DNA of 64,000 bases from Leifsonia sp052114085 (GTDB lineage: Bacteria > Actinomycetota > Actinomycetes > Actinomycetales > Microbacteriaceae). The notes under the pieces are model-generated. The model had not been told where the DNA came from. It did not search any database and saw only the letters and a program-made list of their open reading frames with translations. The stretch is taken from the NCBI RefSeq assembly GCF_052114085.1, contig NZ_JBFREB010000001.1:620001-684000 (forward strand). The letters run 5' to 3'. Positions 57,873 to 64,000 of this stretch are shown piece after piece (the stretch's first letter is position 1; each line of letters starts with the position of its first letter). The translations under genes were made by a program, and so were the position numbers.

Positions 57873-58652
57873 GTGCGAGAGACTGGGCGGGTGGAGTTCC
57901 GACGCAGCCGATCCATCGTCCCCGTGCTCGAGGTCCTGCCCGAGGCGGGCTCGACCAACGACGTCCTGAGCGCGCGAGCGGGCGACCTGCCGGATCTCGC
58001 GGTGCTGGTGACCGCCAACCAGACGGGGGGCCGCGGCCGGCTCGGGCGGGAATGGGTGACGCCGCCAGGGACGGCGCTCGCGATCTCGGTGCTGCTCAAG
58101 CCGGTCGGACTGCCGCCGACGTCGTACGGCTGGTTCCCGCTGCTGGCCGGACTCGCGATGAGTCGCGCGCTGGGCCCGCTGGTGCCGGGCGGGGTACAGG
58201 TGAAGTGGCCCAACGACGTCCTCATCGACGGCGACAAGGTGTGCGGCATCCTCGCCGAGTTGCTCCCCGGGATGACCGGGCTGGTGATCGGCGCGGGCGT
58301 CAACCTGTCGCAGACGCGGGAGCAGTTGCCGACGGACACCTCCACCTCGCTCGCGCTCGCCGGAGCGGAGGACGTCGACCCGGATGTGGTGCTCTCGGCG
58401 TACCTCATCCAGCTGTCGACGGTGTACCGCGAGTTCCTGGCCGCCGACGGCGATCCGATCCGCAGCGCGCTGCGCGACGAAGTGGTCGAGGCGTGCCACA
58501 CGGTCGGCCGGGCGGTGCGCGTTCACCTGCCCGCGGGCGAGGATCTGCTCGGCACGGCGGTCGGCATCGACGAAGACGGACGGTTGATCGTGGAGTCGGA
58601 TGCGGGCCGCACCGCGGTGGCGGCCGGCGACGTGACCCACCTGCGGTATTAA
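57873..58652 (+). CDS. birA: Biotin--[acetyl-CoA carboxylase] ligase
   Basis: Attaches biotin to the EAMKM lysine of the carboxylase alpha subunit. The 259 residues contain the biotinyl-AMP loop QTGGRGRLGREW and KWPNDVLIDGDKVCGILAEL, then GAGVNLSQ, and a small C-terminal SH3-like domain (GRAVRVHLPAGEDLLGTAVGIDEDGRLIVES). There is no N-terminal helix-turn-helix, so it is a ligase only, not a repressor. GTG 57873 has GGAG 7 nt upstream; GTG 57891 is an alternative. Confidence 0.94.
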   Translation: MRETGRVEFRRSRSIVPVLEVLPEAGSTNDVLSARAGDLPDLAVLVTANQTGGRGRLGREWVTPPGTALAISVLLKPVGLPPTSYGWFPLLAGLAMSRALGPLVPGGVQVKWPNDVLIDGDKVCGILAELLPGMTGLVIGAGVNLSQTREQLPTDTSTSLALAGAEDVDPDVVLSAYLIQLSTVYREFLAADGDPIRSALRDEVVEACHTVGRAVRVHLPAGEDLLGTAVGIDEDGRLIVESDAGRTAVAAGDVTHLRY

Positions 58653-58658
58653 TTGAGC

Positions 58659-59213
58659 ATGAGCACCCCGGACGGGACACCCGCGCAGCCCGCCCAACCG
58701 CCCGAGCGCGTGATCGCCCGGCTGCGGTCGAACGCCCGCCGCCTCTTCTGGCCGAGCCTGGTGCTCATTCTGGCCGCCGGAGCGGTCGGCTACTTCGCCG
58801 GGCGGATCACCGAGGTCTGGGAGGTCGTCCTGCTCTGGTCGGCGGCCGCGGCCGTGCTCCTGCTGCTCTTCCTGTTGCCGCTGGCGGCCTGGTTGAGTCG
58901 TCGCTACACGATCACGACGCGTCGGCTGATCATCCGGCACGGCTTCTTCGTGCGCGTGCGGCAGGAGCTGCTGCACAGCCGCGGTTACGATGTCGCCATC
59001 CGACGCACCTGGCTGCAGAGCCTGTTCCGGTCGGGGGATGTGCTCATCAACTCCGGACTGGAGCATCCGGTCGTCCTGAAAGACGTACCGAAAGCGGACC
59101 AGGTGCAGCGCGCCCTGTCGGAGCTGATGGACCACTCGCAGACGGTGGTTGCCGTGCGGCGTCAGCAGTCGGAGTCAGTCACCGACGAGACCACGGTCTG
59201 GGGCACTCGCTAG
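58659..59213 (+). CDS. PH-domain (bPH2/DUF304-like) membrane protein
   Basis: Protein of 184 residues with two N-terminal membrane helices (about 30-50 and 56-80) and a bacterial PH domain: SRRYTITTRRLIIRHGFFVRVRQELLHSRGYDVAIRRTWLQSLFRSGDVLINSG. Function unknown. The neighbourhood birA-PH-purK recurs in actinobacteria. The ATG at 58659 is six nt after TATTAA, which contains the birA stop codon, so it may be leaderless. Its last 39 nt overlap the convergent GtrA gene. Confidence 0.82.
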   Translation: MSTPDGTPAQPAQPPERVIARLRSNARRLFWPSLVLILAAGAVGYFAGRITEVWEVVLLWSAAAAVLLLLFLLPLAAWLSRRYTITTRRLIIRHGFFVRVRQELLHSRGYDVAIRRTWLQSLFRSGDVLINSGLEHPVVLKDVPKADQVQRALSELMDHSQTVVAVRRQQSESVTDETTVWGTR

Positions 59214-59762
59214 GGTCGAGCCCGTGATCGGGGCCTTCTCGCGGGCGGGGCGGGACGGCACGTGGGAGCCCGCCGAGATGAGGCCGCGCTCGGTGCGGCC
59301 GGCGCGTGCGGCGGCGCGATCGGGGGAGAACACCCACCAGCGGTAGAACGCGAAGCGGAAGACCGTTCCGAGTGCCAGCCCGACGACGTTGTTCGAGATG
59401 TTGTCGGCCAGCAGGCTCTGGTAGCCGAGCAGGTAGTGCGACACCCACACGCACAGCAGCGGGATGGCCATGCCCGCAAGGCTGACGACGAAGAACTCGA
59501 CGCCCTCCCGGGTCGCGTTGTCACTGCGGTTGCCCGCGAACGCCCAGTAGCGGTTCCCCAGCCAGTTCGCGCCGATGGCGACGAGCGTGGCGATGGCCGT
59601 CGCGAACAGGGTCTTGTGCGGCACGTTCACCAGGACCACGAGCATCAGCACGTTGAAGACGACGAGGTTGACCACGAAACCGACCGCCCCGACCGCGCCG
59701 AACTTGATCAGCTGCGGGAGCAGTCGCGCCTTGTGCGCCGGTGTACGGGTCTCGGTCGTCAT
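59175..59762 (-). CDS. GtrA-family membrane protein
   Basis: Protein of 195 residues with four membrane helices, in the GtrA/DPMS family thought to move polyprenyl-linked sugars across the membrane. The pattern QLIKFGAVGAVGFVVNLVVFNVL in helix 1, IGANWLGNRYWAF after helix 2 and FRFAFYRWWVF at the end is diagnostic. The C-terminal 40 residues are hydrophilic and overlap the PH-domain gene antisense. The start is ATG 59760-59762; the open frame upstream is unlike the family. Confidence 0.85.
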   Translation of the reverse strand: MTTETRTPAHKARLLPQLIKFGAVGAVGFVVNLVVFNVLMLVVLVNVPHKTLFATAIATLVAIGANWLGNRYWAFAGNRSDNATREGVEFFVVSLAGMAIPLLCVWVSHYLLGYQSLLADNISNNVVGLALGTVFRFAFYRWWVFSPDRAAARAGRTERGLISAGSHVPSRPAREKAPITGSTLASAPDRGLVGD

Positions 59763-59880
59763 GCCCCTGCCTGGAGATGCGGGATGATTGTCAGTGCGTT
59801 CTTCACGGTACGCGGACCAGGTTTCGCGTTGCTGTGAGTTTCCCCGGCCAGCATGAAAAGTATCAGAGAGGCGGACGGCC

Positions 59881-61020
59881 ATGGCTAGTCAGATCGTCGG
59901 AGTGATCGGCGGAGGGCAGCTGGCCCGCATGATGATCCCGCCCGCGATCGAACTGGGCATCGAGATCCGGGTGCTGGAAGAGGCGGAAGGCATGAGCGCC
60001 GACCTCGCGGCGAGCGGCGTCGGCGACTACCGCGACCTGGACACCGTGCTGGCCTTCGCCGAGACGGTTGATGTGCTCACCTTCGACCACGAGCACGTCC
60101 CGCAGGCCATCCTGAACGAGTTGGTGTCGCGCGGCATCCCCGTGCACCCCGGCCCGGACGCCCTCCTCTATGCGCAGGACAAGCTGCAGATGCGCGCCAA
60201 GCTGAGCGAGCTGGGGTTGCCCGTGCCGGATTGGGCGGCGGTGGAGTCGGCCGATGAGCTGGGTGCCTTCCTCGCCGACCACGGCGGCCGTGCTGTCGTG
60301 AAGACCGCGCGCGGAGGGTACGACGGCAAGGGCGTACGCGTCGTCTCCGACGCGAGCGGCGCCGACGACTGGTTCCTCGCGCTCTCCGAGGACGGCCGGG
60401 GCGGTGCGCTGCTCGTGGAGGAGCTCGTCCCGTTCCGTCGCGAGCTCGCGCAGTTGGTGGCGCGTCGCCCCTCGGGTGAGATCGCGGCATGGCCCGTCGT
60501 CGAGACCGTGCAGCGCGACGGGGTCTGCGCCGAGGTGCTGGCGCCGGCGCCGGGCTCGGCCGGCCGTGTCGCTGAGGTCGCCGAGGAGATCGCCCGCCGC
60601 GTGGCGGAGGGACTCGGTGTTACCGGTGTGCTGGCCGTCGAGCTGTTCGAGACGACGGATGAACGGGTGCTCGTTAACGAGCTCGCCATGCGTCCGCACA
60701 ACAGCGGCCACTGGTCGATCGAGGGCGCCGTCACCAGCCAGTTCGAGCAGCACCTGCGGGCCGTTCTCGACCTGCCCCTCGGCTCGACCGAGACGCGGGC
60801 CGACTGGTCGGTCATGGTCAACATCCTGGGCGGGCCCGCGGAGGGCACCCTTCAGGACCGCTACCCGGCGGCGCTCGCCGCGCATCCCGAGGTCAAGTTC
60901 CACGGGTACGGCAAGGCACCGCGGCCCGGCCGCAAGGTCGGGCACGTCACCGTCGGCGGCGACGACCTCGACGACGTGGTGTACCGGGCTCGCGCGGCGG
61001 CGGCGTTCTTCGAGGGCTGA
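59881..61020 (+). CDS. purK: 5-(carboxyamino)imidazole ribonucleotide synthase
   Basis: ATP-grasp enzyme of purine synthesis, 379 residues, that makes N5-CAIR from AIR, bicarbonate and ATP. VGVIGGGQLARMMIPPAIELGI is the N-terminal signature; DHEHVPQAILNEL, VVKTARGGYDGKGV (ATP-grasp loop) and VNELAMRPHNSGHWSIEGAVTSQFEQHLRAVLDLP are also typical. The next enzyme, purE, is encoded 1.4 kb away on the opposite strand. The stop lies in the palindrome AGGGCT-G-AGCCCT (61013-61025) shared with the convergent LCP gene. Confidence 0.95.
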   Translation: MASQIVGVIGGGQLARMMIPPAIELGIEIRVLEEAEGMSADLAASGVGDYRDLDTVLAFAETVDVLTFDHEHVPQAILNELVSRGIPVHPGPDALLYAQDKLQMRAKLSELGLPVPDWAAVESADELGAFLADHGGRAVVKTARGGYDGKGVRVVSDASGADDWFLALSEDGRGGALLVEELVPFRRELAQLVARRPSGEIAAWPVVETVQRDGVCAEVLAPAPGSAGRVAEVAEEIARRVAEGLGVTGVLAVELFETTDERVLVNELAMRPHNSGHWSIEGAVTSQFEQHLRAVLDLPLGSTETRADWSVMVNILGGPAEGTLQDRYPAALAAHPEVKFHGYGKAPRPGRKVGHVTVGGDDLDDVVYRARAAAAFFEG

Positions 61021-61023
61021 GCC

Positions 61024-62382
61024 CTACTTGCCCGAGGGCTTCGCCGTCGCCGGGTGCACCGCCTGGCGCACCAACTCCTGGATCTGGGCGTAGTCGGGGT
61101 TCGACGGGTCGATTGTGGGCGGAACGAGCTCGAGCTGCTGCACCGGCAGCTTGCGGGTCTTCAGCCCGAGGTCGACGAAGTAGCCGAGCATCGACTGCGG
61201 CATATCCGTCTTCATCACCTGGGCACCGGCCTTCGCGATGTCCTGGAACTTGGACACCACGTTCACCGGGTTGACCTGCTTCAGGATGGCGTCCTGCAGC
61301 TGCCGCTGGCGCGCCATCCTGTCGTAGTCGCTCGACCCGTGGCGGGCCCGGGCGTACCACTGGGCGTGGTAGCCGTCGAGGTGACGGTTACCCGGCTCGA
61401 TCCACTCTGCGACGCCGTTGAGGTTCTCGTCGCCGCCGATCGGCACGCGGTCCTTGACGGTGACGTCGACGCCGCCGACCGAATCCACCAGGTCGGCGAA
61501 GCCCTGCATGTCGATGAGGACGTAGTACTGGATGGTGAGGCCGGTCGCGCCCTCGAGCGCGTCGCGCATGGCTTCGATACCGGGCTGGCTCCGGTTCTTC
61601 TCCGCGTTCGGGTACAGCTCCGGCTTGTAGAGCTCGACCTCGGTGTAAATGGAGTTCAGCTGGCAGACGTCCACGTCGCAGCGGTCCTCATAGCCGTATC
61701 CGTCGGGGTAGAGGTTGTGCAGCGGCGACGTCTTGGGGAAGGGGACGGGGTCAAGGTCGCGCGGCAAGCCGATCGTGACGGCCTGGCCGGTGTTCGCGTC
61801 GATGCTCACGATCGACATGCTGTCGGGACGCAGCCCGTCGCGGTCGGGACCGGCGTCTCCTCCGAGCAGCATGATGTTGTAGCGACCGTCCACCGGGGGC
61901 TGGGAGGCCGCTGCCGAGAAGATGTCGCCGAGCGCGCCACGGGCGGATCCGGCGACCATCGACGCGTAGCCGGCCGTCCCGGTCAGGCCCACGAGCACGA
62001 GCACGGAGAAGGCTGCGATCCAGCCGCGTGAGTTGGGCGCGGTGCGCACCAGGCGCACGAGGCGGAGCGTGTCGAGAGTGAGGACGACCCAGAGCACGGC
62101 GTAGGCGATGAGCAGGAGCTGCACCAGCGTGAGGCTGCCGGCCTGCGTGAACATCGTGTAGACGGCCGACGGCGCCACGAGGTACACGACCAGGGTCACG
62201 ATGGCGAGCAGCCACAGCAGCAGCGTGGCCAGCACGCCGACGCGGCCCAGCGTGCGATTGCCGGCGACCACCTGCGCCGAGCCGGGCAGCAGAACGTTCA
62301 TGGTGACGAGCCACCAGCCGCGTTTCGTCATGGTGTGCGACGACGTGGCGTCGGGGTGGCGGAGGGGAGTGGCGATCGTCAT
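61024..62382 (-). CDS. LytR-CpsA-Psr (LCP) family cell-wall glycopolymer transferase
   Basis: Membrane enzyme of 452 residues that attaches glycopolymers to peptidoglycan. The N-terminal part has four hydrophobic segments (about 15-160); the extracellular LCP domain (about 190-400) has GGDAGPDRDGLRPDSMSIVSID and GLPRDLDPVPFP, then GYHAQWYARARHGSSDYDRMARQRQLQDAI, including the conserved Arg residues that bind pyrophosphate. Two Cys in CDVDVC may form a disulfide. The start is ATG 62380-62382, 10 nt after the purE stop in the same direction. Confidence 0.88.
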   Translation of the reverse strand: MTIATPLRHPDATSSHTMTKRGWWLVTMNVLLPGSAQVVAGNRTLGRVGVLATLLLWLLAIVTLVVYLVAPSAVYTMFTQAGSLTLVQLLLIAYAVLWVVLTLDTLRLVRLVRTAPNSRGWIAAFSVLVLVGLTGTAGYASMVAGSARGALGDIFSAAASQPPVDGRYNIMLLGGDAGPDRDGLRPDSMSIVSIDANTGQAVTIGLPRDLDPVPFPKTSPLHNLYPDGYGYEDRCDVDVCQLNSIYTEVELYKPELYPNAEKNRSQPGIEAMRDALEGATGLTIQYYVLIDMQGFADLVDSVGGVDVTVKDRVPIGGDENLNGVAEWIEPGNRHLDGYHAQWYARARHGSSDYDRMARQRQLQDAILKQVNPVNVVSKFQDIAKAGAQVMKTDMPQSMLGYFVDLGLKTRKLPVQQLELVPPTIDPSNPDYAQIQELVRQAVHPATAKPSGK

Positions 62383-62392
62383 GGCGTGCGGC

Positions 62393-62896
62393 TCACAGCT
62401 GGGATTTGAGGGCCTGGTTCTTCTGCTCGACGCTCGCCTCCAGGTCAGCGGCGAACTGCGCGAGCTTCTCCGCCAGGGCGTCGTCGGAGGTTGCGAGGAT
62501 CTTGACGGCGAGGAGTCCGGCGTTCCGCGCGCCGCCGATGGAGACGGTCGCGACCGGCACACCGGCAGGCATCTGCACGATGGAGAGCAGGGAGTCCAGC
62601 CCGTCCAGGCGCGCCAGCGGTACGGGGACGCCCACGACGGGGAGGGTGGTGACCGCGGCGAGCATGCCGGGCAGGTGTGCTGCGCCGCCCGCTCCCGCGA
62701 TGATGACGCGCACACCTCGTCCGGCGGCGGCCTTGCCGAAAGCGATCATCTTCTCCGGCGTCCGATGGGCCGAGACGACCTCCACCTCGTGCGCGACGTC
62801 GAACTCGCTGAGCACCCGTGACGCCTCCTGCATGACCGACCAGTCGGAGTCGGATCCCATCACGACGGAGATCAACGGGGAGGCGGTTGCGGGCAT
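62393..62896 (-). CDS. purE: N5-carboxyaminoimidazole ribonucleotide mutase
   Basis: Converts N5-CAIR to CAIR in purine synthesis, 167 residues. SVVMGSDSDWSVM with the catalytic Ser/Asp, VVSAHRTPEKM, IIAGAGGAAHLPGMLAAVTTLPVVGVPV and SIVQMPAGVPVATVSIGGARNAGLLAVKILA are the family pattern. The start is ATG 62896: TAGCAT ends 7 nt upstream. The in-frame ATG at 62905 lies inside that box and is rejected. Confidence 0.95.
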   Translation of the reverse strand: MPATASPLISVVMGSDSDWSVMQEASRVLSEFDVAHEVEVVSAHRTPEKMIAFGKAAAGRGVRVIIAGAGGAAHLPGMLAAVTTLPVVGVPVPLARLDGLDSLLSIVQMPAGVPVATVSIGGARNAGLLAVKILATSDDALAEKLAQFAADLEASVEQKNQALKSQL

Positions 62897-62903
62897 AGCG
62901 ATC

Positions 62904-62909
62904 ATGCTA
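62904..62909 (-). promoter_or_regulatory. -10 box TAGCAT of purE (leaderless)
   Basis: On the minus strand TAGCAT is followed by 7 nt and the purE ATG; it includes the discarded upstream ATG. Confidence 0.5.
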
Positions 62910-62998
62910 GGTGCCGCCCGGCGGAGAGGCCGTTCGCCACGCGGAACGCGCTCAGGCACCCCCTGAATAGGTCACAGGATCTGCTCAGCGCAAGCCCG

Positions 62999-63004
62999 TA
63001 GCGT
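62999..63004 (+). promoter_or_regulatory. -10 box TAGCGT of the acyltransferase gene
   Basis: TAGCGT lies 30 nt before GTG 63035. Transcription near 63011 would give a short leader containing AGAGGTGA, a ribosome binding site, so this gene is not leaderless if GTG 63035 is the start. Confidence 0.4.
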
Positions 63005-63034
63005 CGCCCGCCTATGACGGGTAGAGGTGAAAGT

Positions 63035-64000
63035 GTGGGAGAGAAAACGAGACAGGCGACGGGCGGCCGGCTGGCCGCGCTCGACGGCCTTCGGGGTATC
63101 GCCGCGGTGGTCGTGCTGCTGCACCATGCGATGTACACCAACCCGGATTTCCCTGGCACGCCAGGCGGTGGCTCGGCTCCGACCGGGTCGGCGATGTGGT
63201 GGATCAGTTACACGCCGCTGAAGCTGTTCACGGCTGGCGTCGAGTCGGTCATCGTGTTCTTCGTGCTGTCCGGACTCGTGGTCACACTGCCGGTCATCCG
63301 GAAACGTGGATTCGACTGGATCGCCTACTTCCCGCGCCGCGCCGTGCGCCTCCTGGTGCCGGTGATGGCGTCAGTGCTGCTCGCCGCCGTGTGGGTGATG
63401 GCCATCCCCCAGAAGTCCACGCAGGCCGACGGGACCTGGCTGAGCAACTCCTCGACGCCGAACTTCGGCTGGGAGTACATCGTCAAGGGCTGGGACCTCC
63501 TCGGCGGCGACGGCCAGATCAACAACCCGCTGTGGTCGCTGCGCTGGGAGCTCGTCTTCTCGCTCGCCCTGCCCATCTTCGCCGTCCTGGCGCTGGCGGT
63601 CCGGAAGTGGTGGATCGGCGGCCTTGCCGCGGCGTGCGCCCTCACTTACCTGGGCGTCCATGCGGGCTCGGGCGAGTTGCAGTACCTTCCCGCGTTCTTC
63701 GTCGGTGCGGTGATCGCCGTGCGCCTCGACGCCGTGCGCAATGTCGCCGACCGCATCAACTCGCACTGGTACCGCCACCCGCTGTGGGCCGGTCTCACGA
63801 TCGGCAGCCTGCTGCTGATGATCGCTCCCTGGCTGGTCGGGCCGAACGTCGGTGACATCACCGAGCTGGAGCCGATCCTGAAGGGCATGGTACCGCTAGC
63901 TGCGGCGGGTCTCGTGGTCGCCGCCCTCGGCTGGACCCCGCTGCGGGCGACCCTCGAGACACGCCCCGTGCAGTTCAGCGGGAAGATCTCCTTCAGCCTC
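63035..64000 (+). CDS. Acyltransferase-3 family membrane protein, 5' part
   Basis: Integral membrane O-acyltransferase, cut by the window end after 322 codons. LAALDGLRGIAAVVVLLHHAMY is the family N-terminus (catalytic His in helix 1); VIVFFVLSGLVVTLPVIRKRGFDWIAYFPRRAVRLLVPV is the second signature with the conserved Arg residues, and NPLWSLRWELVFSL is the third motif. About eight hydrophobic segments are visible. Such proteins acylate sugars, lipids or cell-wall polymers; the target is unknown, though the LCP gene nearby fits cell-envelope work. The start is GTG 63035, with GAGGT 6 nt upstream; in-frame ATG 63014 is an alternative. Confidence 0.85.
   Translation, partial: MGEKTRQATGGRLAALDGLRGIAAVVVLLHHAMYTNPDFPGTPGGGSAPTGSAMWWISYTPLKLFTAGVESVIVFFVLSGLVVTLPVIRKRGFDWIAYFPRRAVRLLVPVMASVLLAAVWVMAIPQKSTQADGTWLSNSSTPNFGWEYIVKGWDLLGGDGQINNPLWSLRWELVFSLALPIFAVLALAVRKWWIGGLAAACALTYLGVHAGSGELQYLPAFFVGAVIAVRLDAVRNVADRINSHWYRHPLWAGLTIGSLLLMIAPWLVGPNVGDITELEPILKGMVPLAAAGLVVAALGWTPLRATLETRPVQFSGKISFSL

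Noticed and set aside
56192..59227. 1011-codon plus-strand frame over accD, birA and the PH-domain gene
   Set aside because: It is the complement of accD codons and then an out-of-frame shadow of birA; the length is a GC artefact.

Overview
The window is a very GC-rich, densely coding stretch with many 1-4 nt stop/start overlaps, GTG and TTG starts, TANNNT-type -10 boxes and an actinobacterial gene set: acyl-CoA carboxylase alpha/beta/epsilon subunits, an LpdA-type flavoprotein, sdhCDAB, a BMP-type nucleoside transporter and an LCP protein. Together these point to a high-GC actinobacterium, most likely of the family Microbacteriaceae (Leifsonia-like). That placement is inference from content and style; no rRNA or tRNA gene is present to confirm it. 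I see no prophage, transposase, CRISPR array or plasmid function: this is chromosomal housekeeping DNA with small accessory insertions.

Layout. 1-9.3 kb: 3' end of GTP-dependent PEP carboxykinase, an ABC exporter, a three-gene ABC-2 exporter operon, an MHS-family transporter, a small membrane protein and an ArsR/SRPBCC/VOC operon. 9.3-13.0 kb: riboflavin operon ribD-ribE-ribBA-ribH under an FMN riboswitch. 13.1-18.5 kb: glycerol module, a SorC-type regulator divergent from glpD-glpF-glpK, with a shared palindrome in front of both glpD and glpF. 18.6-23.1 kb: HAD hydrolase, acetyltransferase, trpS, xthA, YihY-type membrane protein. 23.2-26.7 kb: sdhCDAB. 26.8-30.7 kb: small leaderless ORF, mannose-1-phosphate guanylyltransferase, glycosyltransferase, CorA. 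31.0-44.2 kb: nucleoside uptake and salvage (BMP lipoprotein, ABC ATPase, two permeases, cdd, deoA, add, orphan PTS IIA/IIB, phosphohexomutase, purine nucleoside phosphorylase), interrupted by an ArsR/MFS pair. 44.3-48.6 kb: LpdA-like flavoprotein, Na+/H+ antiporter, frameshifted DUF559-type gene. 48.6-58.7 kb: acyl-CoA carboxylase locus (biotinylated alpha subunit, maf, accE, accD, birA) with an RNA methyltransferase and a two-component system inserted. 58.7-64 kb: PH-domain protein, GtrA, purK, LCP protein, purE and a truncated acyltransferase.

How the genes work together. The nucleoside cluster imports nucleosides, deaminates and phosphorolyses them and feeds the pentose phosphates on; the glp module takes up, phosphorylates and oxidises glycerol; the carboxylase locus makes malonyl/methylmalonyl-CoA for lipids, with BirA biotinylating the alpha subunit; purK and purE catalyse consecutive purine steps but are separated by an opposite-strand LCP gene. 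From memory, the right half is broadly collinear with Mycobacterium tuberculosis Rv3275c-Rv3319, so most of it is old actinobacterial backbone.

Most notable non-coding signals: (i) about fifteen genes have a TANNNT-like -10 box ending 6-8 nt before the start codon, the signature of leaderless mRNAs, which revises several starts; (ii) paired SorC-type operators in the glp module; (iii) a 391-nt convergent gap at 55.5-55.9 kb with five hairpins, two sharing the same loop sequence; (iv) a family of GGAAA-C/G-GGAGGA inverted repeats in intergenic DNA; (v) a perfect 20-bp palindrome in front of sdhC; (vi) a 12-bp x6 in-frame repeat inside an RNA methyltransferase.
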